64,000 nucleotides of DNA from Rhodococcus sp. ABRD24. Lineage in GTDB: Bacteria; Actinomycetota; Actinomycetes; Mycobacteriales; Mycobacteriaceae. Every line of letters begins with the position of its first letter. Positions within the stretch are counted from its first letter, which is position 1. Made by a program: the position numbers and the translations under genes. The notes below the pieces were generated by a model. The model had not been told where the DNA came from. It made no database searches and was given only the letters and a program-made list of their open reading frames with translations. The DNA is taken from positions 2,480,001-2,544,000 of the forward strand of contig NZ_CP035319.1 in assembly GCF_004328705.1 (NCBI RefSeq), read 5' to 3'. Below are positions 17,477 through 26,004 of this stretch, piece by piece.

Positions 17477-18055
17477 GTGGCCAACCGCACCTACCTTTAC
17501 ACCACGCCTATTGCCCCTCAGGACGATCCGGCGAGGGTTCGCAGCCGGCGCCTGTCCGGTATCTCCGAGTGGTCGTACGCGATACCGCTGGTCCCCCGGA
17601 TCCTGGTCTCCGCGGACCCCCGCGCCTGCCAGTCGATCATCTGGGACGAGACCCCCGGCCTGATCGCGGTCACGGCGCGCTGCGGCCCCGGCATCGACCG
17701 GCTCGACCGCTTCCTCGGCCGCATCGACCATCCCGGTCTCGGCACGATGGCCGAGGATGCATTGCGGTTCCTGCGCAGCCACACCGAACCCGACCACCAT
17801 TTCGTCCTCGAATGTGGCGAGGTCTTCGACATGGACGACGAGCCGTTCGCGGACCAGGGGCGCGCACTGATGGCCGGGCTGGCGGACATCGATGCAGAAA
17901 TGGAGGCGGTGCTGACCAAGTTCGTACCCGCCAAGCCGACCTTCTGGCAGCGGGTGTTCACGCCGTCGCAGGAGAGCATCGAGGAGCCCCTCCGTGAACT
18001 CGGTCTCGGCTACTGGTCGGACACGCTGTACTTCGAGCTCGACGGCCCGCGATAG
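17477..18055 (+). CDS. Hypothetical protein
   Basis: Soluble protein of about 192 residues that I do not recognise. It starts VANRTYLYTTPIAPQDDP and is rich in acidic residues and Trp, with LECGEVFDMDD and PTFWQRVFTPSQ segments and no signal peptide or membrane segment. The GTG at 17477 has AGGAAG upstream and is preferred to the earlier in-frame start at 17372, which would overlap the ino1 terminator. It is convergent with the phosphotransferase gene. No function is proposed. Confidence 0.6.
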   Translation: MANRTYLYTTPIAPQDDPARVRSRRLSGISEWSYAIPLVPRILVSADPRACQSIIWDETPGLIAVTARCGPGIDRLDRFLGRIDHPGLGTMAEDALRFLRSHTEPDHHFVLECGEVFDMDDEPFADQGRALMAGLADIDAEMEAVLTKFVPAKPTFWQRVFTPSQESIEEPLRELGLGYWSDTLYFELDGPR

Positions 18056-18101
18056 GCGTGGCCGCCCGGCGGTCTGCATCAATGCATGACGCAAGTCACC
18101 A

Positions 18102-19172
18102 CTACTGCGCCTTCCCCGTGCCGTCGATCAGTTCGTTGCACCGGGTATCGAGATAGCCCACCGCCATCCAGAAGTGCTCGAACGCGGGATTGGTGGTCTG
18201 GCCGTGGTGATAGCGGTAGTAGATCTGCTGCGCGATCACCGCTAGGCGGAACAGCCCGAACACCTCGTAGAAACCCCAGTTGTCGACGGGGAGGCCGGTT
18301 CGCTCTGCGTAATAGTCGACGATCTCCCGACGGGTGAGCATGCCCGGCAGGTCCGACGGCTGACGCTTGGTGGCCTGCATCATCGGATGATCGTCGGCCT
18401 GCACCCAGTACGCGAGGCTCGAACCCAGATCCATCAGCGGGTCGCCGATGGTGGCCAACTCCCAGTCCAGGACGGCACGGGGCATCAGGTCGTCACCGAG
18501 CACGACATTGTCGAGCCGGAAGTCGCCGTGGATCACCGCCGACGCGATGTCCTCCGGTTGATTGTCCTCGAGCCACTTCGTGACCCGTGCGAAATCGGGC
18601 ACGTTGTCGGTGCGGGCCGCCGCATAGCGCTTGGTCCAGCCCGCCACCTGCCGCGCCACATATCCGGTGCCGCGGCCGAACTCGTCGAGTCCCGCCGCGT
18701 CCGGGTCGACGCCGTGCAGTTCGATCAGCAGGTCGATCACGCGCAGGCACAGCTCGCGGGTGTTCTCCGGCGTCAGGCCGAGTTCCGCCGGGGGAGCGGC
18801 CCGCAGGATCGTGCCCTCGACGCGTTCCATCACGTAGAAGTCGCTGCCCAGCACCGAAGGATCGGTGCACAGGCCCACCATCGCCGGCACGTGCGGGTAC
18901 ACGGGCGCGAGCAGCGACTGGATGCGGTACTCGCGGACCATGTCGTGCCCGGACGACGGCTTCGCCCCGGCAGGGGGACGGCGCAGCACCAGATCTCGGT
19001 GCGGGTAGCGCAGCAAGTAGGTCAGGTTCGACGCCCCACCCGCGAACTGGCGCACCTCGGGAACACCGTTCTCGTGCACACTGTTTTCTCGGAGCCACTG
19101 CGCGACGGCCTCGACATCGAAGGCGTCCTCGTCGCGGACGGCGCGCGCGTTCTCGGGCAGGTCCGCCGTCAC
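18102..19172 (-). CDS. Aminoglycoside-phosphotransferase-fold kinase, ACAD10/LvaA-like
   Basis: The 356-residue protein kinase-like fold has GGASNLTYLL (nucleotide loop), FYVMERVEG (hinge), VIHGDFRLDNVV (catalytic HGD loop) and AVLDWELATIGDP (metal-binding DWE). The match is to the kinase fused to, or paired with, acyl-CoA dehydrogenases (ACAD10/11, LvaA) rather than to antibiotic kinases. These phosphorylate the hydroxyl of 4-hydroxyacyl-CoA so that the partner dehydrogenase can eliminate phosphate. The GTG start overlaps the dehydrogenase stop by 4 bp (GTGA), so the two are coupled. The substrate is inferred from the family. Confidence 0.8.
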   Translation of the reverse strand: MTADLPENARAVRDEDAFDVEAVAQWLRENSVHENGVPEVRQFAGGASNLTYLLRYPHRDLVLRRPPAGAKPSSGHDMVREYRIQSLLAPVYPHVPAMVGLCTDPSVLGSDFYVMERVEGTILRAAPPAELGLTPENTRELCLRVIDLLIELHGVDPDAAGLDEFGRGTGYVARQVAGWTKRYAAARTDNVPDFARVTKWLEDNQPEDIASAVIHGDFRLDNVVLGDDLMPRAVLDWELATIGDPLMDLGSSLAYWVQADDHPMMQATKRQPSDLPGMLTRREIVDYYAERTGLPVDNWGFYEVFGLFRLAVIAQQIYYRYHHGQTTNPAFEHFWMAVGYLDTRCNELIDGTGKAQ

Positions 19173-20401
19173 TGGTACTTGCCCAACTCGAAGCGGGCCA
19201 CCAGGCCCTGGTGCACCTCGTCGGGGCCGTCGGCCAGCCGCAGCGCCCGGGCCGCCGTCCACGCACCGGCGAGCGGGAAGTCGTCGGACAACCCTCCGCC
19301 GCCGTGGATCTGGATCGCGAAGTCGATCACCTGCTGCGCGACGCGCGGTGCGGCGACCTTGATCTCGGACACCGCCGACCGCGCGCCCGCGATGCCCTGG
19401 GTGTCGAGCAGCCACGCGGTGTTGAGCACCAGCAACCGCAACTGGTTGATCGCGATCCGGGCGTCGGCGACGCGTTCGCGGTTGCCACCCAGATTGATCA
19501 ACGGCTTGCCGAACGCAACGCGTTCGGTGCCGCGGCGGATCGCAAGTTCGAGCGCGGCCTCGGCGAGACCGACCAGACGCATGCAGTGGTGCACACGTCC
19601 CGGACCCAGGCGCCCCTGTGCGATCTCGAATCCCCTTCCGGGACCGGCGATGATCGCGTCCAGCGGCAACCGCACATCGGTGAACGACACCTCGCCGTGC
19701 CCGCCGGGCTCGTCGTAGAAACCCATGGTCGAGAGCATCCGCTCGACCTTGACGCCGGGGGTGTCCATCGGGACCAGCACCATCGAATGCCGTTGATACC
19801 GGTGCGCTTCCGGATCGGTGAGGCCCATGAAGATGAGGATCTTGCAGTCGGGGCTACCGATGCCGGTACTCCACCACTTGCGGCCGTTCAGCACCACCTC
19901 GTCACCCTCGACGATCGCGGTCGCGGCCATGTTGGTGGCGTCGGAGGACGCCACCTCAGGTTCGGTCATGCAGAACGCCGAGCGGATCTCGCCGTCGAGC
20001 AGCGGGCGTAGCCAGCGCTCCTTCTGTGCGGGGCTGCCGTAGTGGTAGAGCACCTCCATGTTCCCGGTGTCGGGGGCGTCGCAGTTGAAGATTGCGGAGA
20101 CGAACGGCGAGCGTCCCATCTCCTCGGCAAGCGGGGCGTACTCGACGTTGGTGAGGTCGGCGCCGAGTTCGGCGTCGGGCATGAAGAGGTTCCACAGACC
20201 CTGCTCGCGGGCCTTGGTCTGCAGCGCACGGAACTCATCGGAGACCTGCCACATCGCGGCGCCGGAGACGTCGGAGCGCTGCGCGAGCGGCGCGACGCGC
20301 TCGGCCCGGAGCCGGGCCTCGACGGGGGCAACCTCGGTCGCGATGAAGGCGCGCAGTCGGTCGAGGTACTCCCTCGACCGTGCGGTCTGTGAGAAATCCA
20401 T
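19169..20401 (-). CDS. Acyl-CoA dehydrogenase, partner of the downstream kinase
   Basis: FAD enzyme of about 410 residues with the ACAD layout: N-terminal helical domain, middle beta domain (CMTEPEVASSDATNMA; GRKWWSTGIG) and C-terminal helical domain (HGGGGLSDDFPLA). The last segment is close to the ACAD10/11 and LvaC group. The ATG at 20401 has GGAGG 6 nt upstream and is preferred to the TTG at 20470, which lies beyond the palindrome. It is the first gene of a two-gene operon with the phosphotransferase and divergent from a TetR gene. Role: probably oxidation or isomerisation of 4-hydroxyacyl-CoA in fatty- or keto-acid breakdown. Confidence 0.88.
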   Translation of the reverse strand: MDFSQTARSREYLDRLRAFIATEVAPVEARLRAERVAPLAQRSDVSGAAMWQVSDEFRALQTKAREQGLWNLFMPDAELGADLTNVEYAPLAEEMGRSPFVSAIFNCDAPDTGNMEVLYHYGSPAQKERWLRPLLDGEIRSAFCMTEPEVASSDATNMAATAIVEGDEVVLNGRKWWSTGIGSPDCKILIFMGLTDPEAHRYQRHSMVLVPMDTPGVKVERMLSTMGFYDEPGGHGEVSFTDVRLPLDAIIAGPGRGFEIAQGRLGPGRVHHCMRLVGLAEAALELAIRRGTERVAFGKPLINLGGNRERVADARIAINQLRLLVLNTAWLLDTQGIAGARSAVSEIKVAAPRVAQQVIDFAIQIHGGGGLSDDFPLAGAWTAARALRLADGPDEVHQGLVARFELGKYQ

Positions 20402-20424
20402 GCAGTCCTCCATAACGGCAGCAA

Positions 20425-20445
20425 TAACTGAGCATTGCTCAGTTA
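20425..20445. promoter_or_regulatory. Perfect palindrome between acyl-CoA dehydrogenase and tetR genes
   Basis: TAACTGAGC, ATT, GCTCAGTTA: 9-bp perfect arms and a 3-bp spacer, within the 84-bp gap between two divergent starts. TGAGCA-NN-GCTCA type sites are common operators of actinobacterial TetR regulators. It is well placed to repress both promoters. Confidence 0.7.
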
Positions 20446-20485
20446 ATCTATCCGTAGACTGACCGCGCAATCAAGAACCTGGACG

Positions 20486-21097
20486 GTGTATCTCTTGTCG
20501 ACCGAAACCGGCGCCCCCCGCCGCCGGCTGCCTCCGGAGGAGCGCAAGCGCCAGCTGGTCGCAATCGGCCTGCAGGAACTGGCGGCCCGGCCGATCCATG
20601 CGCTGTCCATCGACCGCGTCGCCGAACAGGCCGGGATATCGCGCGGCCTCCTGTTCCGCTATTTCCCAACGAAGCAGGACTACTACGTCGCCGTTGTGGG
20701 GGCAGCCGCCCGCCGACTGCTGCGCGCAGCCAAGGCAGACCCTGCCGATCCCGCCGGTGAACCGCTCCGGGCAGTCGTGCACGCATTCGTCTCGTTCATC
20801 GACCGGCACGGCGCAAACTACCAATCGTTCTTCCACGGCGGCTTCGGCGCCGACCCGCAGATCCGGGAGATCCGCGAGCACATGAAGAACACGATGGTCG
20901 AGCGCACGCTCGAGGCGACCGGCAGCGAACCGTCCGCGGCCACCCGGATCCTGCTACGCGGCTGGTGGTCGATGGTCGAGAGCCTCGCCATAGACCGCAC
21001 CACCGAGCCGGTGTTCACCGTCGACGACGTCGTCGATCACGCACTGGCCAGCCTGCCTGCTCCGCTCAGGTGCGCCCTGTATCCACACGGTGACTAA
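20486..21097 (+). CDS. TetR-family transcriptional regulator
   Basis: The 203-residue protein has an N-terminal helix-turn-helix (about 15-65, with IDRVAEQAGISRGLLFRYFP) and a C-terminal ligand domain. The GTG at 20486 or the TTG at 20495 could start it; neither has a strong ribosome site. It is divergent from the acyl-CoA dehydrogenase/kinase operon, with a 21-bp palindrome between. It probably represses that operon and itself, with an acyl-CoA as a plausible inducer (inference). The large LuxR-type gene begins 11 bp downstream in the same direction. Confidence 0.88.
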   Translation: MYLLSTETGAPRRRLPPEERKRQLVAIGLQELAARPIHALSIDRVAEQAGISRGLLFRYFPTKQDYYVAVVGAAARRLLRAAKADPADPAGEPLRAVVHAFVSFIDRHGANYQSFFHGGFGADPQIREIREHMKNTMVERTLEATGSEPSAATRILLRGWWSMVESLAIDRTTEPVFTVDDVVDHALASLPAPLRCALYPHGD

Positions 21098-21108
21098 ACT
21101 CCGCCGAT

Positions 21109-23709
21109 ATGGGCGGTGAGCTGCGACGGCACTGGAGTTATGCGCCATGGTTCTTGGTCGAACCGCCAGACCCCAGTCCCGGCACTCGGCCCCGACCGCG
21201 GCTGCAAACATTGTTCGACGCAGCGGTGACGCACTCGCCGATCACATTGGTCGTGGCACCTCCCGGTTTCGGCAAGACCACCGCGCTCGCGGCGTGGGCG
21301 CGGGCCGGCACCCAACCGACTGCATGGCTGTCGCTCTCCCGACACGACCGTGGGCCCGAGAGCTTCGCGGCAGGGCTGGTCACCGCGCTGCACAGGACGG
21401 CCGAGAGGCACGGACTCCCGGTACGCGGCAGATTCATCGCGCCCAACGGCCGGCAGGCCCTGATCACACACCTCGAACGAGTAGCGAGCGGCCTTCCCGG
21501 CCCCGTGGTGGTGATCGTCGACGACGCCCATTTGGCCGAGGCCGATGACCTTGTCGAAGTCATCCGCCCGATGGCCGAATCGGCTTCCGGCAGCATTCGA
21601 TTCGTCCTCGCGGGTACCGGGAAGCTCGACACTTGGTTCAACCGACAGCTGGTCGGCGGGGCTGCAACCCTGGTCACCTCGCAGGATCTCGCATTGACGA
21701 CTGTGGAAATCGTGGAGGCGACCAGCGATTTCGACGCTCCGGCGTCCGCGGAAGTGGCCGCGTCGGTGCACCGTGAAACGGGCGGCTGGCCGGTTGCTGT
21801 GCGGCTGGCACTGTTGAACCTCGACGATCGGGCGGCGACCAACCCGGCCCTTCCGGCGAATATCTCCGATGACCTGCTCACCGGCTACGTGACCGACACG
21901 GTACTGAACCACCTGCCACCGGAACTGGCCGAGTTCGTCCTCGCAACCACGACGTGCGATCGGATCGATGCCGATCTCGCGACGGCGCTGAGCGGCCACC
22001 GTCACAGCGCGCCGCTGCTCGAGGAGTGCGTCCGTCGTGGACTGTTCCTCGACCGGTACGTCGGCGCGGACGGTAGCACCGCGTATCGCTGGCACGATGT
22101 GTTTGCGCAACGGTGTCGGGTAGCGCTACAACGGCTGGACGCGGCAAGCGCGGCACGGCTCGACCTGGTGGCCGCCGACTGGCTCGCCCCGAGGTTCCCG
22201 ATCGAGGCGACGGTTCACGCAATGCGCGCGGGCGCGCCGGGTCGCGCCGTCGACATCATCCGCGAGCACTGGTTGCGACTGGTGATCGAGTCACACGCGA
22301 GTGCCCTGAATGCACGGTGCCTCGCGCTCCCGACCAACCTCGCGGACACCCCCGAGATACTGCTCATCCGCGCGTGCTGTGTCGATGTCCTCGGCGATTC
22401 GGCCGGTTCGGCGCTCCTCCTCGCCCGCGCCCGGTCGACGGGACCGGCCCACCCCGCTGTCGCCGCGCACCTGGAATCGACCCGGGCACTCGCCGACCTG
22501 TTCCTCGCGCATCGGCCGGCGGACCTGGAGGCCGCAGCCGACCGGGTACGGGCCGCGCTCGACATCGGGGGTACCGCACACCACAGTCATGCTCACGCGG
22601 TCTTCCTCCTCGGCTGGACGGAATTGCGACTGCGCCGCGACACCCCGGCAGCTGTGCGCTTCCTCGCCGCCGCGAGGAACGAGGCTCGGGCCGCCGGTCA
22701 TCGCGTCCTCGCCCACCGAGCCGCCTCCAATCTGGCATTCGCACTCGCATTCGGCGGGGAGTTCCTACAGGCGGAGCTCACACTGGACCAGGCACCTCCA
22801 GCGGCTGCCGACGGGGACACCGAGTGGTTCCAGTACGACGGTGGAATCGAGCTCGTCACACGGGGCTTCATCCATTACTGGCACGACGAGTTGGCGGCGG
22901 CGCAGGCGACCTTCCGCACGTTGTCGATGCCGGCCGGAGAGCACACCGCGTACACCTCGCTCGCACGTATCTTCTACGCGCTGACCGTGGCGGCCGCCCA
23001 CGACGCCGGCGCACTCGACGAAGCCGCGCACCTTCTGACCGAGGTTGTCGACGCCGAAGTCCACGGCGTTCCCTGGCAGACGTTCCGGACCGCCACAGCC
23101 GCCGCACTTGCCGCCGCGGGTGGCGACATCGAACTCGCCTGCAAACGCCTCGACAGCCTGGACTTCTCCCGCAGCCTGCCGATGGTAACGGTCCTGGCGG
23201 CCGAGATGTACCGGCGCGCTGGGCGCCTGGACGACGCCGCACGGTGCCTGAAGCGAATCGTGGGGCTGCCGACCTCCTACGTCAAGGTCAGCGGTCTCGT
23301 CACCGCGGCCCAGATCGGCTGGAGCCAGGGCGCTCACCAGCGTGCGCACCGACAGCTCGAGCGCGCCCTGGATATCGCGGAACCCCAACGGATCATCCGA
23401 CCGTTCGGCCGGATGGATGCGCCCTTCCGGACCCTCCTCACCGAGCACGCGGCCTGGGGCACCCGACACGAACAGCTCCTGGCGACGCTCCTCGCCCGTG
23501 CCGAATCGGCGGCCGACCGTCAACCGCTCGGCTCCTCTCTCACCCGACGCGAACGCGAGATCCTCGGATTCCTCTACACCCGCATGACCGCCGCCGAGAT
23601 CGCTGCCGAACTGTTCGTGTCCGTCAACACCGTTCGCACACATCAGCGATCCATCTATCGCAAGCTCGGAGTCACCAATCGGCGTGAGGCCGTTCAGCTC
23701 AGGCCGTGA
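21109..23709 (+). CDS. Large LuxR-type (MalT/LAL-like) ATP-dependent transcriptional regulator
   Basis: The 866-residue STAND-type regulator has a Walker A motif (VVAPPGFGKTTALAAW, about 50-65) and a Walker B-like VVVIVDDAHL. A long helical TPR-like middle with many Ala/Arg repeats follows (about 330-790). The LuxR helix-turn-helix is at the end (LTRREREILGFLYTRMTAAE, about 805-860). The length and order match MalT-like regulators, which multimerise with ATP and an inducer before activating transcription. It starts 11 bp after tetR, so the two may be co-transcribed. The inducer is unknown. Confidence 0.87.
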   Translation: MGGELRRHWSYAPWFLVEPPDPSPGTRPRPRLQTLFDAAVTHSPITLVVAPPGFGKTTALAAWARAGTQPTAWLSLSRHDRGPESFAAGLVTALHRTAERHGLPVRGRFIAPNGRQALITHLERVASGLPGPVVVIVDDAHLAEADDLVEVIRPMAESASGSIRFVLAGTGKLDTWFNRQLVGGAATLVTSQDLALTTVEIVEATSDFDAPASAEVAASVHRETGGWPVAVRLALLNLDDRAATNPALPANISDDLLTGYVTDTVLNHLPPELAEFVLATTTCDRIDADLATALSGHRHSAPLLEECVRRGLFLDRYVGADGSTAYRWHDVFAQRCRVALQRLDAASAARLDLVAADWLAPRFPIEATVHAMRAGAPGRAVDIIREHWLRLVIESHASALNARCLALPTNLADTPEILLIRACCVDVLGDSAGSALLLARARSTGPAHPAVAAHLESTRALADLFLAHRPADLEAAADRVRAALDIGGTAHHSHAHAVFLLGWTELRLRRDTPAAVRFLAAARNEARAAGHRVLAHRAASNLAFALAFGGEFLQAELTLDQAPPAAADGDTEWFQYDGGIELVTRGFIHYWHDELAAAQATFRTLSMPAGEHTAYTSLARIFYALTVAAAHDAGALDEAAHLLTEVVDAEVHGVPWQTFRTATAAALAAAGGDIELACKRLDSLDFSRSLPMVTVLAAEMYRRAGRLDDAARCLKRIVGLPTSYVKVSGLVTAAQIGWSQGAHQRAHRQLERALDIAEPQRIIRPFGRMDAPFRTLLTEHAAWGTRHEQLLATLLARAESAADRQPLGSSLTRREREILGFLYTRMTAAEIAAELFVSVNTVRTHQRSIYRKLGVTNRREAVQLRP

Positions 23710-23839
23710 CCGATGGCCCCGGCGACTCATCAACTGCGGATGATTCTCGACCCGAGCACTACCTGTCGAACACTCCGGTGTGCGAGCCTGGCGGCCGGCC
23801 CCGTGCGCTCGAATCCCTACTCGCTTCCAGGAGTTACAC

Positions 23840-24265
23840 ATGTCTCGGACCAAGCTGCTCGCCACCACGTTCGTCGCCGGTGCATTGATGCTGTCCGTCG
23901 TCGGATGCAGCAGCGACGACGAAAACTCCGCTGTGGACAATGCGGCCGCGACGTGCGATGCCTATGCCGCGTTCGTCGGCGCGGTCGCCGAAGCGCAGAC
24001 ATCGCTCGACGCCTCCTCCACCCTCGAGGAGATCGGTGCGACCCGGGCCGAGGTCGCCGGCGCGCATGACGCGCTTGCCACATCGGCGACGGCGGTGAGT
24101 CAGGACCGATTCGATGCACTGTCGGCCGCCTGGGCCGAGTACGACCAGGCTGTGACGAACCTGGACCCGAACCTGACCGTACCGGAGGCTGCGCAGCAGT
24201 TGCGTGGCAACGTGGCGTCGATCGTGTCGGCGCAGAACGCACTCGGCTCGTCCCTCGGCTGCTGA
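23840..24265 (+). CDS. Small putative lipoprotein
   Basis: The 141-residue exported protein has a lipoprotein signal: a basic start (MSRTK), hydrophobic core and lipobox VVGC at about residues 20-23. The mature part is helical, Ala- and Asp-rich, with cysteines at CDAYAAF and at the very C-terminus (LGC). AGGAG precedes the ATG at 23840, which decides this start over the earlier in-frame one at 23780. The function is unknown. It lies just upstream of a GAP-family membrane gene. Confidence 0.7.
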   Translation: MSRTKLLATTFVAGALMLSVVGCSSDDENSAVDNAAATCDAYAAFVGAVAEAQTSLDASSTLEEIGATRAEVAGAHDALATSATAVSQDRFDALSAAWAEYDQAVTNLDPNLTVPEAAQQLRGNVASIVSAQNALGSSLGC

Positions 24266-24290
24266 GCGGCGGAGCCTCCCACCGATTCGC

Positions 24291-24962
24291 ATGAACACCG
24301 TTATCGGCGATCTGCTCCCTTTGGCTGTCGCGATCGCGATCAGCCCGGTGCCGATCATCGGCGCCACGCTGCTGCTGATGGGGCCGCGGGCGCGCGTCCT
24401 CGGACCGTGCTTCCTCATCGGCTGGGTGCTGGGGGTCCTCACCAGCGTCGTCGCGTTCACGTTGCTGGCGGGTGTCCTTCCCGAGTCGTCGCCTTCCGAG
24501 GGCCAACCGGTGGTCGGAACCGTGCAGCTGCTCCTCGGCGCCACGCTACTGGGAATGGCTGTGCGCCAGATGCGGTCGAGGCCGCAGCCAGACGACGAAC
24601 AGGGTCTACCGGCATGGATGACGAAGTTCGACACGATGCGCCCGGGTGCTTCACTGGGAACGGCGGCCCTCCTCGCTGCCGTCAGCCCGAAGAACCTGTT
24701 CCTGGCGATCGCCGCCGGATCGGTACTCGGCACCTCCGGCCTCGGCGTCGGGTCGGTAGCGATCTGCATCAGCATCTTCGTCGCCGTCGCCTCCCTCATG
24801 ATCGCGGTGCCGACGGTCGGATACCTGGTCGCTCCGGAACGGGCTGTACCGCTGCTCGATTCGATCCGCACTTGGTTGGCGTCCAACAACGCCACCATCA
24901 TGGCAGTGCTGCTGCTGGTCCTCGGAACCAAACTCATCGGCAGCGGATTGGGGGCGTTGTGA
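24291..24962 (+). CDS. GAP-family (Sap-like) membrane protein
   Basis: The 223-residue protein has six hydrophobic segments and the family features LAVAIAISPVPIIGATLLL at the N-terminus and a central SPKNLFLAIAAG. GAP/Sap proteins take part in export of glycolipids in mycobacteria, and the fold resembles LysE-type exporters. The start MNTVIGDLLPLA at 24291 is chosen over the frame opening at 24204, which overlaps the lipoprotein gene. The cargo here is unknown. Confidence 0.72.
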   Translation: MNTVIGDLLPLAVAIAISPVPIIGATLLLMGPRARVLGPCFLIGWVLGVLTSVVAFTLLAGVLPESSPSEGQPVVGTVQLLLGATLLGMAVRQMRSRPQPDDEQGLPAWMTKFDTMRPGASLGTAALLAAVSPKNLFLAIAAGSVLGTSGLGVGSVAICISIFVAVASLMIAVPTVGYLVAPERAVPLLDSIRTWLASNNATIMAVLLLVLGTKLIGSGLGAL

Positions 24963-25044
24963 TGGCACCTCGTTCCGGTGGTACCGCCAGCGCCGGTGTG
25001 GGACGCTGCGTGCGTCCGTTTCGCAATCGAATAGGAGATACCCC

Positions 25045-25989
25045 TTGAGTATTCGTGTCAACGTAGACAACTTCGTGCGAGCCGAGACCGACCGAATGTT
25101 CGCCGACCTGCAGCGCGACGCCGGAGGCGTCAACCTGCTCCAACACAATCGTGAACCTGCCCCGATCGACCGTCAGACGGTGATCCGCCTGAACCGCGAC
25201 ACGCTGTACAGTTCCGCGGTTGTCGATATCTCGGCGGGTGCAACGCTTACTCTCCCGGAGCACGACGAGCGGTATGTCTCGGCGATGGTGGTGAACCGGG
25301 ACCACTACGTCGGGGCCATCTATCACGATGCCGGCGAATACCCCCTGACTGCCGACACATTCGGCTCGCCGCACGTCCTCGTGGCAGTGCGTACGCTGGC
25401 TGACCCGACAAACCCCGACGACGTGCAGAAAGTAGCGAAGATTCAGGACCAGATCGCAATCGACGCCGCCTCGGCCCAACCCTTCGTCTCACCGGAGTAC
25501 GACAAGGCCAGCCTCGACGCCACCCGGTCTGCACTGCTCGAACTGGCGAGCGGACTCACCAGCTTCGATGCTTCCTTCGGCCGCAAAGACCAGGTCGACC
25601 CGGTACGGCATCTGATCGGTACCGCCGCCGGATGGGGTGGACTACCGAGCAGCGAGGCCACCTACATCGGTGTCGCGCCCGATGTGCCGTCCGGCAACTA
25701 CGAGCTGACGCTGCGGGATGTCCCGGTCGACGGCTTCTGGTCCGTCTCCGTATACAACGCGCAGGGATACTTCGAGCCGAACCCGCAGAACGCGTACAGC
25801 GTCAACAACATCACCGGGGCATCGAACGCTGACGGTTCCGTGACGGTCCGGTTCGGCGACTACCCGGAAGGCACCCCCAACGCGCTCCCTGTCGCCGACG
25901 GCTGGAACTTCCTTGTCCGCCTGTACCGACCGCGTCCGCAGGTGTTGGACGGGACGTGGCAGCTACCGGACCTGCACCCAGCGCCCTAA
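25045..25989 (+). CDS. DUF1254/DUF1214 protein
   Basis: The 314-residue protein has the DUF1254 N-terminal part (NRDTLYSSAVVDIS; YVSAMVVNRDHYV) and the DUF1214 C-terminal beta-sandwich (VPVDGFWSVSVYNAQGYF; NAYSVNNITGA; DGWNFLVRLYRP). The start is a TTG at 25045, with AGGAG 7-8 nt before it. No signal peptide is obvious, so it may be cytoplasmic, unlike many relatives. The biochemical role of the family is unknown. Confidence 0.8.
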   Translation: MSIRVNVDNFVRAETDRMFADLQRDAGGVNLLQHNREPAPIDRQTVIRLNRDTLYSSAVVDISAGATLTLPEHDERYVSAMVVNRDHYVGAIYHDAGEYPLTADTFGSPHVLVAVRTLADPTNPDDVQKVAKIQDQIAIDAASAQPFVSPEYDKASLDATRSALLELASGLTSFDASFGRKDQVDPVRHLIGTAAGWGGLPSSEATYIGVAPDVPSGNYELTLRDVPVDGFWSVSVYNAQGYFEPNPQNAYSVNNITGASNADGSVTVRFGDYPEGTPNALPVADGWNFLVRLYRPRPQVLDGTWQLPDLHPAP

Positions 25990-26004
25990 CGGAACCGCCG
26001 GCGA

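Noticed and set aside
18102..19172. Aminoglycoside resistance gene
   Set aside because: The fold is APH, but coupling to an acyl-CoA dehydrogenase and the sequence type point to ACAD10/LvaA-like metabolism.
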